Positions 11,311 to 23,323 of a stretch of 47,134 bases of DNA are shown one piece after another. The position numbers and the translations under genes are program-made. The first letter of the stretch is position 1. Every line of letters starts with the position of its first letter. Origin of the DNA: Planoprotostelium fungivorum. Taxonomy: Eukaryota > Evosea > Variosea > Cavosteliida > Cavosteliaceae. Under the pieces are notes generated by a model. The model was not told the DNA's origin. It saw only the letters and a list, made by a program, of their open reading frames with translations, and made no database searches. Location of the stretch: assembly GCA_003024175.1 (NCBI GenBank), contig MDYQ01000210.1:1-47134 (forward strand). Reading direction: 5' to 3'.

Positions 11311-14300
11311 ATGACCACAACACGCATACAGAGTCTGACCCTCTGTTGTCTCCTATTTGTACTATCCATCTCATCACAGGGGACAGATGAGCGCACTCTG
11401 AACGCCCTCATCGACTTGTATTCAACCACGCAAGGTGAAGCTCACAGAACGGTGAGGGAGCTGACCTCAGTACAGGAGACCAGTGGACGATCAGCGATGG
11501 ATGGACACAATCGACGGACTATTGCAACTTTTATGGTTGTTCATGTAGTTCGACAGGTGCTCTGATCGGTCTGAATTTAGGGGGCAACAACATTGATGGT
11601 GAATTTCATTTATTTTGACCGGCATGGGAGGTGACCTTGATTCCAGGAGCACTCCCCCCGTCGATTGGTCAGATCACTTCCCTCACTCAGTTGGACATCT
11701 CTCACAACAGTCTCTCTGGACCCCTTCCCGACTCTTTCTGTCAGCTGAATCAGATCGAGAATCTGACACTCTCATACAATCTTCTGGAAGGTAAAGAATC
11801 GCAGAACGATTGCGCTCTTAACGAATTCAGGTCAGCTTCCTTCGTGCATCAGAGGTCTCATCAACTTGACGTACCTCGACCTCTCTTTCAATGTGTTTGA
11901 TGGATCAGCATCTGCCGCATATGCACCAAATCTGCTCACTCTTAAACTTGGGAGAAACTTGTTCAACGGAGAGTTAACACGGGACATCTCCTCTCTCACC
12001 TACCTCGAGCTCTTAGACTTGACCAACAATGAGATGTATGGAGTCGTCGACGCCTCTCATTTTGGTGAGTCATCCTCTCCATGTGTACAACTGATCTCGG
12101 TTGCAGGGAAAATGTCATCACTGTCTTCCATCGACCTGTCTTACAACAATTTCACGGGTGAGATCTATGAAAAGGAATCTGAAGAGTCTTAACTCTGATA
12201 CAGGAGACATCTACTGGTTGTGTAATCTGACTCAACTGACGAGAATCGTGTTATCCTCCAACCACTTTCAGTCTCAGATTCCATATTGTCTGGCCCAACT
12301 CAATCTGGTGAGTTCATCATCTCCATCATCATCGTTCACCCATCATCATCGTTCACCCGTCATCACGAGCTGACGAGAGCAGACGAGCCTGTCTCTCAAA
12401 CAGAACGACCTCTACGGACCCATGCCCGACGAGACCTTCTGGGACGAGCTGACCTCTCTGGTCAACCTGAACCTGGCTCACAATCGTCTCAGCGGCCCCC
12501 TCAGCCCCTACTTTGGCAGGAACCTCACCCACCTCAGCTACCTCCGAATCAACAACAACAACCTGCAAGGTCTTCTCCCCAGCAACACTCTCGCCACCCT
12601 CTCGAATCTCCTCGTGGTCAACATTGACTACAACAACTTCACTGGATGTGAGTCACGATGAGAAGGAACTCATCTGATGTGTTGCAGATTGTCTGAACCT
12701 GAGCGTGCTGCCGAATCTGATCGAGTACACGAGTAGTTTCAACCCCCAATTGAACTGCACGGTGTTTCACGTGATCAACAATGGAGTGGTGAGATGGATC
12801 GACATCAGTCACAACATGGCATCGGGGTCCTTCGCGGGAGAGAATGGAACGGTGAACAATGCCCTCAATCTCATGCCCAGTGTCATCTACTTGAACGTCT
12901 CCTACAATCAGGCCATCACCTTCCGTTGCCCGGACATCAAACAAGGTTCGTCTCTACATCATCGATCTCATCCATCCATCGAATGAAATAGACATCATCA
13001 TGGAGTAGACAATGAAGACGAATAGGAACGAGTATCATGTACTTGGACTTCAGTTACACCGGAATGAACTCCGTCTTACCCATCCCCCTCGTCTCCCAAC
13101 TCCGATTCCTCAGCACCGCCGGTAGCCTAGGAAATGGATTCATCCACTCGTACTACAGGAACCTGAGGCACTTGGAGATCTTTGACGTCAGCCGCACCAA
13201 GATGGCCGGTGCCATTCCCGCTTACATCGCCGGTCTCGCCAGCCTTCAGACCTTCAGAACTGACGGTGCTCTCTTCGTCGGCCAGATTCCCAACGCCATA
13301 CGCTATCTCAAGAACTTGCAGTACGTGTCTCTGGGTAACACCCTACAGGCCACCTACAACATCAGCTTCTTGAGCAGTCTCACTCAACTGGTGATCGTTC
13401 TTTCATCTATTCTTGTCGTTCTTCTCACCCTCACAGGTGTCTTTCACTGCTCAGAATTCGAGGATCAATGCACCCCTTCCCGGTGTGTTTCTCATCGTTC
13501 GATCCATCGAATGACGTGGAACAGATCTTGGAGATTTATCCAGATTAGAGACGCTAGATCTATCCAACAATTCCATCTACGGAACGGTGTCACCCAGGCT
13601 GACCCAACTGAGGGCCCTGAAGATGTTCAACATCTCCTCGAATAAGATCAACGGCTCTTTTCCCCTACTCCATTCGTCCCTGGCCACATTAGATATCAGC
13701 AACAATCGTTTCTCTGGTGATGTAGAATTCCTCTCCACCTTGACTTCCACCTCGGTGAGTTCTCCTCTAATACATTCCATCTTTCATCCTCTATACGATG
13801 TAGGTGTAGAATGGATCTGATGGATGACAGTATCTGAATATCTCGAGAAATCAATGGAGTGGAACGGTACCCGATCTGACTGGGCAGAAACTATTGATGG
13901 TCATCGACATGAGCAGAAACAACCTCTCTGGAAGTCTTCCCTCTATCTCCGGTCTCACATCTCTTCTCGTCGCCGACTTCTCCAGAAACCATTTCTCAGG
14001 CACAGTCCCTCCCATCAACAACCCTCAACTGAAATATCTCAACCTCAGAGGAAACAAGTCTGTCCTTCATCTCTCATCACCTTGTGTCATCATAACGATG
14101 TCTGACCCCCTACAGCTTCACTGAGATCGGAAGCTTCCAGAGGATTCCCTCACTGGTGTACTGTGACATGACCACCTCACCCTTCTTGTGTCCCCTCCCC
14201 TACAACGTCATCTCCCTCTGCAACGCCTCTTGCTCCACCGGCCCAGACTCCCCCACCTCCATGCAGATCCTCGCATCAGGCACTCTTGGAACCTTTGACA

Positions 14301-16182
14301 ACGTCACCTTCCTCACCACACTCTCTCATCAATCCAACGTCACCCTCTCTCGTCTCCACACACAACGAATCCAAGTGAGAGGCCGATTCAAGAACTATTT
14401 TGTGACTGACTCGTGTTCAGGCCGTAAATACAACGAAGAGGATGGATCAGATATTGATCGATCTGCTCGTTTCCCCGGCAACCGATGGAGACTACAACGC
14501 GCCATCTTCCCAGAGGGCCGTGGGGATCATCACTCGATTGGTCGATCAAGGTTCCATTCCCAATGCGATGAGTGCCACACCTTACGTACCCACCACATCG
14601 TCTACGTATAATACGTACAGCCAGACGGGTGCGACACCCAACTACGTCACAAAGGACCCCCTCAGTCGAGCGGGTCTCATCGGAATCATCGTGGGTGCTT
14701 CCGTGGCATTCCTTCTATTGGTCGTGATCGCTCTATTGGTTGCCCTTCGCATTCGAAGAGAGAAGATGAGAAACAGAACGAATCAGTTCGCCATGATCGA
14801 TTTCAACGGAATTTCCACGGAGGCCATCCAGAAGTCTATGGTGAGTCATCGAAACGTTGTAGAGGGTGATGGATGACGTAGATCGACTACGATGAGTTGG
14901 GAGAGATGACACAAGTTGGAGCGGGAGGCTTCGGTATCGTGTACAAGGCCAAGTGAGGAGAGAGAGATGAAGAGGGACTGACAGAACTAGGTGGAGGAAA
15001 GGAGATGTGGCCGTGAAACAGATACGAGCGGAACACATCACTGAATCTCAACTGAAAGACTTTTTACGTGAAGTCGCCATCTTCCAGAACCTCAGAACTC
15101 ATCCCGTGGGTCTTCATGGAATTGTCTTCATCTCTCTATATCGATGATCTACATCTCCTCTCCATCTAATTCCCCTCAGAATGTGGTCAAGTTCATCGGT
15201 GTCACGTTCCCTCCACAGCCTCTAGCCCTGATCATAGGTACGTCTCTCTCGATGTGTGTAGACTGAGACGATCATAGATTACTGCCACAGAGGATCTCTG
15301 TATGTCTACCTGAGACGTCACAATGTGGACAACGACATGAAGTGGAGATTCGTCAAGGACATCGCCAAGGGAATGCTGCACCTCCACTCAGAACAGGTGA
15401 GACAACGAAGAGAGAAGAGACTGAAGGAGAACAGATCGTCCACAGAGATCTCGCCGTGCGAAACATTCTGTTGACGGAACATCTTGTGCCACAGATATCC
15501 GATTTCGGATTATCCAGGCAATTGGACAATGGAAGTGGTGCGTCTACGACGACTGCCTGCGTGGGTCCGCTCAAGTGGATGTCTCCAGAAGGTACAGTCC
15601 CTTCTATTCTACACCATTACAATCTACCATTCGATACATCTCATCTGATCCTCTCCAGCCATACAAAAGAAGGAATATTCAAACAAGAGTGACGTCTGGT
15701 CCTTCGGGTGAGTGCAGAAGATCACGAAGTAGAGACTCAAGAGAGGCAGAGTGGTCATCTGGGAGATCATCACCGCACAAGAACCATGGCCCCACCTCTC
15801 CGCCGTAGAGGCAGGTCTGGGCATCTTAGCCAGACGTCTCCGCCTCGAATTCCCCCCCGACACAGATCACCAATTGGTGAACCTCGCAAACATGTGCTGG
15901 GAGGAGAATTCCCTCGAGAGACCCGATTTCCAATTGATCTGCACCATCCTCGGTGACTCCAGAACCAACAGTGGCATATACATCAAGGAGGCCTACGGGG
16001 AGGAACTGAGAGAGTCCATCTACGACAAGACGGACCCACGGAAGCAGTACGATGCCCCCACCGTGTTATCCGATGATGAGAAGGAGTACGTGACCACTCT
16101 GGCCGTACCACAAGAGCAAGGAGAAGGAAGAGAAGGAGGAAGAGAAGGAAGAGAGGGAGGAACAGAAGAAGAAAGAGAGTGA
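11311..16182 (+). CDS. LRR receptor kinase: signal peptide, LRR ectodomain, TM, kinase with TK-like catalytic loop
   Basis: ATG at 11311 opens a signal peptide (LTLCCLLFVLSISSQ). A cap with WTISDGW and a Cys pair (YGCSCSS) precedes plant-style LRRs such as LTQLDISHNSLSGPLPDSF, repeated through about 14250. A juxtamembrane Thr/Ser-rich stretch leads to a TM helix (GIIVGASVAFLLLVVIALLV) near 14680-14745. The kinase starts near 14900: glycine loop GAGGFGIVYKAK, VAVKQI lysine, HRDLAVRN catalytic loop, DFGLSRQL, KWMSPEA, SDVWSFGVVIWE. HRDLAxRN is the tyrosine-kinase form, but the activation loop (NGSGASTTTACVG) has no tyrosine, so substrate specificity is open. It may belong to the TKL-like receptors of amoebae. 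The tail is Gly/Glu/Arg-rich. The stop is 12 nt from the stop of the convergent phosphorylase gene. Confidence 0.88.
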
Positions 16183-16194
16183 ATACAGTAGAGT

Positions 16195-19100
16195 CTATTC
16201 TCCGAGAGGTCTCTGTGAACGAAGGGAAGCCGAGTGGGAGTTGTCGTTGTTTCCCCTCTCCCTGGCGAGTCTCTCGAGGGACACGACGTTGATGGGTGAC
16301 CCACTGACCATGTTCCCCACGTTCTCCCCGATCACGCCCAGACTCGACAGTCTCTCTGCACTCACAGAGATGGGTCCACTCCTCCTTGCAGGCTGTTCCT
16401 ATCAGTTCTCTTCTCTCTTCTCTCCTCTCACCTTGATCTTCCAGATCTGATTGGCGTACTGCTTGATCGATCGATCGGAGCTGAACTTTCCAGAACCAGC
16501 GGTGCTGAGGATGGACTTTTTGTTCCAGAGGTTGGGAATCTTGTAGGCGGCGTCGATGTTGTCCTGCACCTCGACGTAGGCAGGAAAGTCCACGCTGAGG
16601 AGGTAGTAGTCGTTACCGTACCGAAGGGAATTGAGGAGGGGTGCGAAATCGTGTGAACCAAAGTCTCCCCTCTCGATGACAGACAACACTGCTTCGAATC
16701 GACTGTCCACTCCCCATTCTCCGTTTCTATCTCTCCTTCAGTCTCCAATGGTTGTATCTTACAAAGAAAGGAGGATCTATCGAGAGGAGATGATTCACCT
16801 GACAGCTGATCTCCTGGAGGGTACATCGTAAGCTCTGGTTCCAAAGGTGAAGACGTTCGTCTCTCCGATCTCCTTGGATAACTCTACGATGCTTCCATCC
16901 ATGGTCCCCAGGATGATGCTTCCGTTCATCGCAAACTTCATGGCCGATGTACCGCATGCCTCTGTCCCCGCCGTAGAAATGTGTTGAGAGAGATCAGCCG
17001 CTGGAATGATGATCTCTGCCAGGGAGACACAGTAGTTGGGTAAGAAGACCACCTTCAGGAGATCTCCGATGTTCTTGTCGTTGTTGATGACCACCGAGAC
17101 GTTGTTGATCAACTGGATGATGCTCTTTGCGATGGCGTAATTGGCGGCAGCTTTTCCGGCAAAGATGACGACCCTCGGTGTGACTTTTCTCCTCTCTTCG
17201 ATGGTCATGCTCTTGATGGTGGTGTAACGATGGATGACACTGTGAGAGTCAGGGGAGATGAAGGGATGAGCTCACTAGATGATATTCAAGAGTTGTCGCT
17301 TGTACTGGTGGACCCTCTTGATCTGCACGTCGAACAATGATTCCGGTGATACCTTCAGACCTAGAGTCTTCTCGATGTATCCAGCTAATCTCTCCTTGTT
17401 GATCTGTTCTTTTGTTAAAAAGGAATGAATTCGATGTTTGTGATGTACAAAGATGTGATGGACATGGATGTGATGTACAGCATAGAATGATGGAGGTAAG
17501 AATAGACTCACATGTTTGGCGAGTGACCATTGCTTCTGGAGGGAACCCACGTCAGATTGTCTGGCCAGATCGGAGAGTAGATCTAGATTAAGGGTCCAAC
17601 TGGGAGTTCTGAGCCACTTGGTGATGAGATCAGACATCTCTCGATTGGCCTCCAACATCCATCTACGGGGTGTCACTCCATTCGTGATGCTCAAGAATCT
17701 CTCGGGCCACAGTTTGAAGAAATCAGGGAATACCTGTCATCCATCAACATCACACATCGACGATGTAAGATCTGATGTACGATGTGATGATTGATTTGAT
17801 GTACGATGTGATGATTTCTACCTCGGTACGCATCATCTCAGAGTGGATCTCAGTGACACCGTTGACCGAGTGACAGATGACGATGGCGAGATTGGCCATC
17901 CTGACGTATCTCTCGGGTGATTCCTCGATGATGGACATGTGCGTCAGCTTCCCCTGATCGTTCGGCCACTTCTTCTCCACCTGCTGCAGAAAGTGATGAT
18001 TGATCTCGTAGATCAAGTGCATGTGTCTGGGCAGGACCTTCTCCATCAACTCTATGCTCCACTTCTCTAGATTGCTCCTGGCTACGACGTGATTGGTGAA
18101 GGAGAAGCTCTTGCAGATGACTTTGTACGATTCATCGTAAGACATTCCCTCCACATCGATGAGTATCCTCAGTAGTTCGATGGCAGCCAGCGTGGGATGA
18201 CTGTCGTTCATCTGAACGCAGACTAGTTCTGGGAAATCGGTCAACTGTCTCTTGCTCTCTCTGAATCTCCTGAGAAGGTCTTGCACGGTGGCAGAGACCA
18301 TGAAATACTGTTGCTTGAGCCTCAGTTCTTTTCCCTCGAAGGAAGAATCGTTGGGGTAGAGTACGGCGGTGATTCTCTCTGCGTGGGAGCGGTCACCGAG
18401 GGAGCTGTAGAGGTCTCCGCTGTTGAATTGGTCGAGATCAAACTCTTTCGAGGGCTGGGCGGACCACAGACGGAGGTTGAGGGTGTTGTATGTCAGGTAT
18501 CCCGGTATGGGTGTGTCGTATGCCACGGCCAGAATCTTCTGTTGGGGGTACCAAGCCATCTATCCGTATCGTCATTCTCTCTTCATCTTTGTTGAATTTG
18601 TCTATCTTCGTGATGATATACGATCATTTCGATGGATCTTATGTTCATCTTAACGATGGATGATGATGATCATCATGGATGACAACACGATGACTCACGT
18701 GTGGTTTACCGTCTACCATCTCCATCTTACACGTTCCATAGAAGTGAATGGGATACATGATGTCCAGTCTCTCCACCTCCCACGGGTTTCCATTCTCCAA
18801 CCAATAGTCTGGGTATTCAAACTGACACCCGTTCTTGATCTTCTGGTAGAACATTCCGTACTTGTACCGGAGCCCATAACCCCAAGCGGGGTAGTCCATG
18901 GTGGCCATGCTGTCCATGAAACATGCAGCGAGTCTACCCAGGCCACTGTAGCCAAGACCAGCGTCTGCTTCTTGCTCGTAGAGATCCTCTAAGACGTAAC
19001 CGAGATTCTTCATGGCGGCGGAGAAATTCTCCTCCAAGCCCAGATTGACGATCGCATTCTGCAGGGAGCGACCGATGAGATATTCCATGGACAAGTAGGC

Positions 19101-19515
19101 GACTCTTTTGACTCCGTTCTTCTTGAAATAGAGTTGTGTGTCCTTCCACCTCTCGATCAGTCGATCGCGGACGCTGCGTAATGATCAATCGACGAATGTG
19201 ATTGGGCACCATCTCACCTCATGGCGAGTGCACGATAGGCACCCATCTGATTTATGTTTCCTCTATACCGTGCTAAGGTGTATTCTACATGATGCACGAA
19301 AAACTTCTCGATCGATTTTACATCTGTATCAGGTGAATAAGAGGGTAAAGAGATGTGACGCAGCCAGTGATGCATACCTTCAGGGAGATATGAAGCTAAT
19401 AGCGCCCATAAAACACCTATTCTCTGTTCCTCTTGTTGATATGAATCCGGTGAATGCCCGTTGTCATGATTATACCGTCGTGATGGATAATCGTCAATGT
19501 CGATGTTTCGACCAT
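16195..19515 (-). CDS. Glycogen phosphorylase
   Basis: The start is best placed at the ATG at 19513-19515, followed by an intron that joins IIHHD to [12 protein letters not shown]. Conserved blocks follow: [96 protein letters not shown], and [16 protein letters not shown], whose lysine binds pyridoxal phosphate. The enzyme releases glucose-1-phosphate from glycogen in the cytosol. In the animal enzyme a serine near the N-terminus (RKQISVRG) is phosphorylated; here the matching place appears to read QRIGVL with no serine, if my N-terminal exons are right. After the usual end (QIWKIK) a 34-nt intron leads to about 65 extra residues ending SQRPLGE. That extension is unusual. Confidence 0.93.
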
Positions 19516-20012
19516 GTCTAAAACAGCGTAAGATAAGTATCAAACGAAGGTATCACCCTCTTCTCGAGGGTATATCCATGGACAACGAGTTTTGATGCTG
19601 ATGTAATGCAAATCACTCCTCGAAACAAAAAAATCCCGGTCATCTACAAATGTCACCGGGTCGGATAAATGGAAATGTTCCGACTTTTATTCTGCTCCAC
19701 CCAGTCAGCAACACACGCCGAGAAGAGCATCTGAGCTAAATTGCCTTCAATACATGTCTCACACAGAGTCAGATCCTCGAATGAGCAAGGATCGGATTCG
19801 AATCTAACGCGTCATCAGGACAAAGAATGAGCGGCAGTTTCGAAACAAAGGGAGGACGAGGCGTAGAGAACACGTGAGAACAGATGAGAATGCGATGAGT
19901 TGAAAGAAAGAGGAGAGACAGTTCGGATTCAATAGTTTATACACCTCTATGCGGTGTTCTCTCCATGTGTCCCTTCCACGTCGATCGCGCATATCTTCTC
20001 TTCATCTTCTCT
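19516..20012. other. Intergenic: promoter side of glycogen phosphorylase, 3' side of CRAL-TRIO gene
   Basis: About 500 bp. A short stem can form from CCCGGT and ACCGGG near 19635-19660. No gene is recognised. Confidence 0.4.
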
Positions 20013-21171
20013 TCATGAGCTACTGGTGCTCACAGGTTCCTCACTCTCCGCTCTCAGAGCTGGTCTCGTCTTTGCACTGATGGCCTCCTTCGTGTTGTAG
20101 TTGCGGTCGTAGATCTCAACCTCCTTCACAAAGTAATCGAAGGTCAAGTTGGGGTTTCCTCCAAGAGAGGCCAGGAGTCGGTTCGTGGGGATGAGCTGCT
20201 TCGCATGAGACTCGATAGAGGTGGAGGTCGTCTCACCTTGTGGAGTTCTTCCTTGTTGGGAACGTTGACGATTCTCTTTGTCATCTTCTTCGGGGCGACT
20301 CCTTTGGCAATACTCCAGATGATGCGGAAGAAGGTACCACCGTTGACGACGCTGATGGCTCTGGCTCTACGGGGGAAGACTCCCATCATGGCGTTGTGAG
20401 TGGCCTTGCCTTCGCTGCTCATATCAAAGTTTCTCAGAGCTGGAAGAGGTGAGAAGAGGATGGGAGACAAGAGAATTCGACTTACCCATGTTCTTCATAT
20501 CGACTACACAGTTGATACCATTGCGGAGGTATCGGATGGTGTAGTTGTCTGTGAGGAACTGCTGTTCGTACCATAAGAGGGGGAAGAGAATGTGCTGACG
20601 GTGCGTTAGATTTTGAGTTGTAAAAAATGAAGGACTACCTTTCTGTTCTTCTTGGGATCCATCAGACCGAGATCAGCGTATATGATGGGGCGGTCGTGGC
20701 AGTCCGTAACGTTCTTAAAGTACGTAATGTATGGTACCGTCTTGTAGCTGGGGTCAAGTTCGTCGGCGGTCATTCTTCTGTTGAGGTTGTACTCCTATTT
20801 TTTTGTTCAGCGTCGTGCATAGAGAAGTGAATAGAGGAGATGGGATTCTCTTTCTTCAGAAAATGCGGAAACGGTTTGTTACCTGCAACATCTTCAAGTT
20901 ATCGTCCATCAACTTCTTGATTTGTTCCAACTGTGCGACCGTCAACCGAAGATTAAGAGCCGAAAATGGATCAACTTACATCGTGTCGGCGTGCAAAGAT
21001 AAAGTACAGAACCAGTCTATCGGTCCACTCGCTAATGTGGGGGTAGTCCTGTCGGAGTTGCGTGATGAGCTCTCTCTCTTTGGGAAAGATGTGGTCCTCA
21101 TCTAGCTCAGGAGTCCACTGGAACTCCACGGCGAGTCTGTTAAATGGCTTTGCCTCCTTAGTCTTACCCAT
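20013..21171 (-). CDS. CRAL-TRIO (Sec14-like) lipid-binding protein
   Basis: The protein starts MGKTKEAKPFNRLAVEF and has an N-terminal helical part (WTPELDEDHIFPKERELITQL, EWTDRLVLYFIFARRHDV, QLEQIKKLMDDNL). It is followed by a CRAL-TRIO-like fold: KTVPYITYFKNVTD, DRPIIYADLGLMD, GINCVVDMKNM, FPRRARAISVVNGGTFFRIIWSIAKGVAPKKMTKRI, then PTNRLLASLGG. The pattern strand-INCVVDMK, RARAISVVNGG and a lipid gate helix is that of Sec14 family proteins, which carry phosphatidylinositol or other lipids between membranes. The C-terminus is Ser/Thr-rich (PVSTSSS). It is not closely similar to the other CRAL-TRIO gene at 25058. Introns are about 40-60 nt. Confidence 0.78.
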
Positions 21172-21812
21172 GTTGCTGATCTGCTGCCGTCTGAGCTGGT
21201 GACTGCGGACAGGGAGGCGAAAAATGAAGGAAGAGCAGATCGGAAAGCACAGCAAGGTCCTTGAGAAATCCCCTTACGACCGAACCCGCTCCGAATCCCT
21301 CAGCCGATTTTGTCCAGATGCCTTCACACCAAGCACAACCTCTGCCGCCTCTATGTGATGTCCGTATCATCGATAGTAAGAGGGAGAGAGGATGGATGGA
21401 CGCGAGAGAATCGAAGGAGCATATTTATAAATAGAGCGACTTTTAGGAGATGTCGTGGGTTTTAATTTTCGAACACATCGGGTGACCAGGTCGTGGATGC
21501 CGATCTGCGTCATGCAGATCGATGAGGACGCGTCTATACCATCGAGAAGTCAGATTAGGAACTTGCTCGCAGGTTCCTCGGGCGGAGATCATCGGAAGCT
21601 GAGCAAGGCCCGATCGGCCTGAATAGGACAAAAGACTCGATGGATGACGAACGTTGGATCAAAACAAAGAGGCGTGATCGACTGCACCTTCACATCTGCT
21701 GTCACGCATCTGAAGACCCATGTCTATTCACAATCGTGCGAGAAGAGAGAACACTCTGTTGAGTTGGAGTGCGGGATAGTTTGATGTGAGACAGAAGAAC
21801 AATAGAGACCGA
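21172..21812. promoter_or_regulatory. Intergenic with TATA-like element upstream of the CRAL-TRIO gene
   Basis: About 640 bp between two minus-strand genes. ATATTTATAAATA at 21421-21433 resembles a TATA box and could serve the minus-strand CRAL-TRIO gene about 250 bp away. No gene is recognised. Confidence 0.3.
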
Positions 21813-22839
21813 TCAGAGTTTATTGTTCCTTTGGTACAGACTCACACCACGACCCCAGTCTGTCACTCCCAATTCCTGTTCAACTCTTTAGAGAGAGAGA
21901 ACATCCACACCCACCTGCTTCACTGCCATTCCACAGTTAGAGGACAGATGTTCTTTTATCTTCTCCTCCACATCGTTTCGAATGTTGATCACCGAGAAGA
22001 GTGGATGGACCTCCGCCCCCACTTTCTTGTGTCTCTTCACTGCACTCTTGTAGCAGCTCCAGGGCTATCGATGGGTTAGACAAGATTGTCATCATGCAAT
22101 GGATCTCACTTGCGGCTCGATGATGAGAAAATTGAGAGTCAGATCAGAGACACGGTCAAGAAATTGGAGCAACCCTTGATCTCCGTGGTTGAGGTGAATC
22201 CACATGGTGATGGAAAAACAGACCACTAGATCAAATTGTGTACTACCTGTCTGTTTGTCATCTCAACTGGTATGACCCCGTCAACCTCTGTACCTCTTGC
22301 AGATAGAAAATCTTGAGTGATCTGTTGGACGTTGGTCATTTCATCTAGCATGTCTAACCTTGAATAATGTCATTCGATCGATGATGATCCACCGTGGGAT
22401 CACCTGCCAAAAGACACATTGGGATTGTCTTTACTCTTCTCTTTCGCTCTGTCGATCAGCACGCTATCGAGGTCGACACCCAGTGTGTTAATCTTATACT
22501 GATACCCCGACTGTTCGGCTTGAACATGTTTGGTTTACAATTCTCATCTCGCATCGATCACCTTTTCTTTGCAACAGTTCTGTCAATTGTATAGTCAAAT
22601 CACCCTACATTTCCCTTAGCTTTGCACACCAACATGAGTCATACCTCGTTACACCCCACGTCGAGAACATTAAAAACTCTCTGTGTGTTGTCTCCTCTTC
22701 CTTCAAACAGAGATAACTGATCCAATTGTCTCAATCGATTCTCGGGTGTGTTGAATTTATAATAGTTGTGAAAATTGCCTGCTCATCCGTCACCAACACA
22801 TCAAACGAGGCTCTAACCGTGCTTAGCCAGTCCAGACAT
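21813..22839 (-). CDS. BCDIN3D: Bin3-type RNA 5'-monophosphate methyltransferase
   Basis: Starting at the ATG at 22837-22839, the first exon (MSGLAKHG) splices to NFHNYYKFNTPENRLRQL, the N-terminal signature of the BCDIN3D group. The SAM-binding motif I reads FNVLDVGCNEGDL across an intron of about 40 nt. The catalytic block reads LVVCFSITMWIHLNHGDQGLL, followed by LIIEPQPWSCYKSAVKR and the C-terminal VTDWGRGVSLYQ. BCDIN3D methylates the 5'-monophosphate of RNA, best known for tRNA-His and some pre-miRNAs in animals. The order and spacing of all these blocks agree with the family. Size, roughly 250-270 residues, is normal. Confidence 0.9.
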
Positions 22840-23323
22840 GTCGTCTCCTCCGATCGATCTCGTATCACCGCCGCCATCTCAATTTTCATCCTTTCACTAC
22901 AACCCATTCTCTGTGTTTTTTGTTTCGTTCGAAAGTTCATTTCCTTCGATCCAACTTCAGACGAAGGTTTTACAGTTGCTCATGTGAGACACTGAACCGT
23001 CGCACGTCTCTACACACGAGACTCTTGAGCGCCGTTTCTGTCTCTTTCAAATCCCAATCACAGAACAGAGAGATACACTCTGAAAAGGCTTTCAGCTGCT
23101 TTGTCGCTGGCTTTGGGTTTGATTCTTTGTTGGAACGTCAATCGCATTCTCCTCCTCGCTGTATTCATATGGATGATCGTAACACTCCATCTCTTTGTCT
23201 TCAGTCGCGCCACACCGATGATCAATGAGCATTACATAATCATCTTTTATCTTCTTCTTCGTTCCTGATCTCTCGATGATCCTCCAAAATTTCGAATGTC
23301 TTCTGTACAAGTCCACCGACAAC

